Positions 62,889 through 64,000 of a DNA stretch of 64,000 bases are shown here, piece by piece (position 1 is the first letter of the stretch; each line of letters starts with the position of its first letter). The position numbers and the translations under genes were made by a program. Source of the stretch: Bin87 sp965207585 (GTDB lineage: Bacteria > Chloroflexota > Dehalococcoidia > Lucifugimonadales > UBA3495); contig CBDBMT010000003.1 of the NCBI GenBank assembly GCA_965207585.1, positions 1 through 64,000 of the forward strand, read 5' to 3'. Below the pieces are notes generated by a model, which ran no database searches, was not told the DNA's origin, and saw nothing but the letters and a program-made list of their open reading frames with translations.

Positions 62889-63308
62889 CTATTCGTCGTC
62901 CTCTTTCCAGGAGATGAAACGACCGGGGGAAATGACGATCAGGGTCAACCGTTCGTCCGCCAGAAGTTCCGCGGCGAACTCGGAGCCTCGTTCGTCCCCC
63001 TCGTAGAGGACGCATGTCCGGCGCACCATGTCATCCAGCCCGCGGTCGGTGATGCTGGCCGTGCCCTCGATGGTCACAAAAGAATAGGGGTGATCCGGGG
63101 TGCAGACACATAGGGCTACGGTGGGGTTGCGGCGAATGTTTCGCACCTTCACCGCCGTTCTGTCGGCCATCACCAAAGCCTGACCGTTATCCCAAAGGAA
63201 CCACACTGGCGCCACATGGGGAGTTCCAGCGGCTCGCATGGTGACCAACTGCGCCGTCCGGGGCTGGGACAGAAATTCATCCACCTCTGCTGTGTTCAGT
63301 GTTCCCAA
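62889..63308 (-). CDS. pyridoxamine-5'-phosphate-oxidase-like flavin protein
   Basis: It encodes 139 residues. The split-barrel PPOX fold is seen in FLSQPRTAQLVTMRAAGTPH, VAPVWFLWDNGQALVMADRT, KVRNIRRNPTVALCV and YSFVTIEGTASITD. Such small members bind FMN or F420. The PHVAPVWF pattern suits F420-dependent oxidoreductases. No partner is adjacent. GGAGG lies upstream of the ATG. Confidence 0.88.
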   Translation of the reverse strand: MGTLNTAEVDEFLSQPRTAQLVTMRAAGTPHVAPVWFLWDNGQALVMADRTAVKVRNIRRNPTVALCVCTPDHPYSFVTIEGTASITDRGLDDMVRRTCVLYEGDERGSEFAAELLADERLTLIVISPGRFISWKEDDE

Positions 63309-63491
63309 GGTGTTTCCTCCTGCATCTTCTCGGGTCCGCGATGCCTTTCATCAAGATACCAAAGCCATGATAGCGGAAACGCAGCCGGTGGCGGGTTAAG
63401 GTCCTTTCTCAACTCACCTTGCCAGATATTTTCCGTTGTGCTAAAGCCCCATCACGATTTAGAAATCCACGACAATCGGAGAGGTAATCGT

Positions 63492-64000
63492 ATGTCAACT
63501 GATCAAATGGCCGATTTGTCAGCGGTGGTGGAGGAACTGCGGGGCGAGGTTCGTCGCCTGGAGGACTTGGTGGGGGACCTGCGGGACCGGGCTCTCCACC
63601 TGGAGGACATTGAAGCGCTGCGCAACCTCAAGGCAGAATACGCCGCCGCTTGCGACGACAACTATGACGCGGACCGGCTGGCCGCGTTGTTTGTTGAGGA
63701 CGCCACTTGGGAAAGTGAAGGGATGGGAAGATACGAGGGAAGGGAGGCGATTCGCGAGTTCTTTCGCGGGATTTCCGGTCACTTCGTCTTCGCTTTGCAT
63801 TACGGGCTGAACCCGCAGATCAAAGTTGCCGGAGATACAGCTCGCGCTCGCTGGTACCTGTTCATGCCGTGCACCGTGGGTGACACCGGCAAGGCGATGT
63901 GGCGGGCCGGTCTCGACGAAGAAGAATACGTGCGGGTCCAAGGCAGGTGGATGTACAAGAGCAAGAAATCGGCCCCCTTCTTCCACACGACTTTCGAGGA
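63492..64000 (+). CDS. SnoaL-like domain protein, 3' end outside the window
   Basis: The frame is open from ATG 63492 (GGAGAGG upstream) to the window edge, 169 residues so far. Residues ~1-45 are a heptad-rich helix (VVEELRGEVRRLEDLVGDLR). A SnoaL/NTF2-like cone follows (LKAEYAAACDDNYDADRLAA, FVEDATWESEGMGRYEGREA, FVFALHYGLNPQIKVAGDTA). Related proteins include steroid-acting dehydratases and isomerases. Function unknown. Confidence 0.82.
   Translation, partial: MSTDQMADLSAVVEELRGEVRRLEDLVGDLRDRALHLEDIEALRNLKAEYAAACDDNYDADRLAALFVEDATWESEGMGRYEGREAIREFFRGISGHFVFALHYGLNPQIKVAGDTARARWYLFMPCTVGDTGKAMWRAGLDEEEYVRVQGRWMYKSKKSAPFFHTTFE

Overview
The window looks like chromosomal DNA of a high-GC, uncultured Chloroflexota bacterium, most likely of the SAR202/Dehalococcoidia kind. 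This is inferred from gene content, not from a marker gene: several luciferase-like flavin monooxygenases, a CaiB-type CoA transferase, many amidohydrolases, an FMN 2-hydroxyacid dehydrogenase, GlcG-like and NHL proteins, and P450s. Only one end of the window cuts a large gene: position 1 lies inside a giant surface protein.

Layout. 1-14.9 kb: the 3' part of a giant Calx-beta protein, whose first 9 kb is 6.5 nearly identical 1,380-bp tandem units. 15.4-20.1 kb: a complete, lower-GC IS1595-type transposon (15373-20129) with about 106-bp inverted repeats, an 8-bp target duplication (TAAGTATT) and passenger genes. The passengers are a selenocysteine-tRNA-like RNA with a UGG anticodon, two further tRNA-like genes and six small protein genes. 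20.1-21.2 kb: a decayed serine recombinase beside tRNA-Arg(CCU) and tRNA-Ala(CGC). 21.4-37.6 kb: mostly catabolic and redox genes (amidohydrolase, dienelactone hydrolase, P450, FMN dehydrogenase, two luciferase-like oxidoreductases, NHL protein, an apparent UGSC selenoprotein with an in-frame TGA, a substrate-binding protein, GlcG, CoA transferase) plus a DUF433/PIN-like toxin-antitoxin pair. 37.6-41.2 kb: a 5'-nucleotidase lipoprotein split by an insertion sequence. 41.4-46 kb: a response regulator and three amidohydrolases. 46-52 kb: a frameshifted GLUG-type adhesin and gene debris. 52-54.4 kb: amidase plus nitrilase. 54.5-58.2 kb: recombinase, transposase, P450 and MFS remnants. 58.3-64 kb: a zinc-binding lipoprotein with a metallochaperone-like propeller inserted in it, then SDR, exonuclease III, a PPOX-family protein and a truncated SnoaL-like gene.

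Three copies of one 1.46-kb insertion sequence (two apparently identical, one diverged) lie in the same orientation, and each interrupts a coding sequence: RidA, 5'-nucleotidase and P450. In all three the broken reading frame can be rejoined exactly at the target duplication.

The strongest candidates for something undescribed are the tRNA-carrying transposon with its odd 8/4 tRNA, the ZnuA/AztC-like protein with a propeller between its lobes together with GATA-N5-TATC operator-like sites upstream, and the UGSC selenoprotein with a SECIS-like hairpin.
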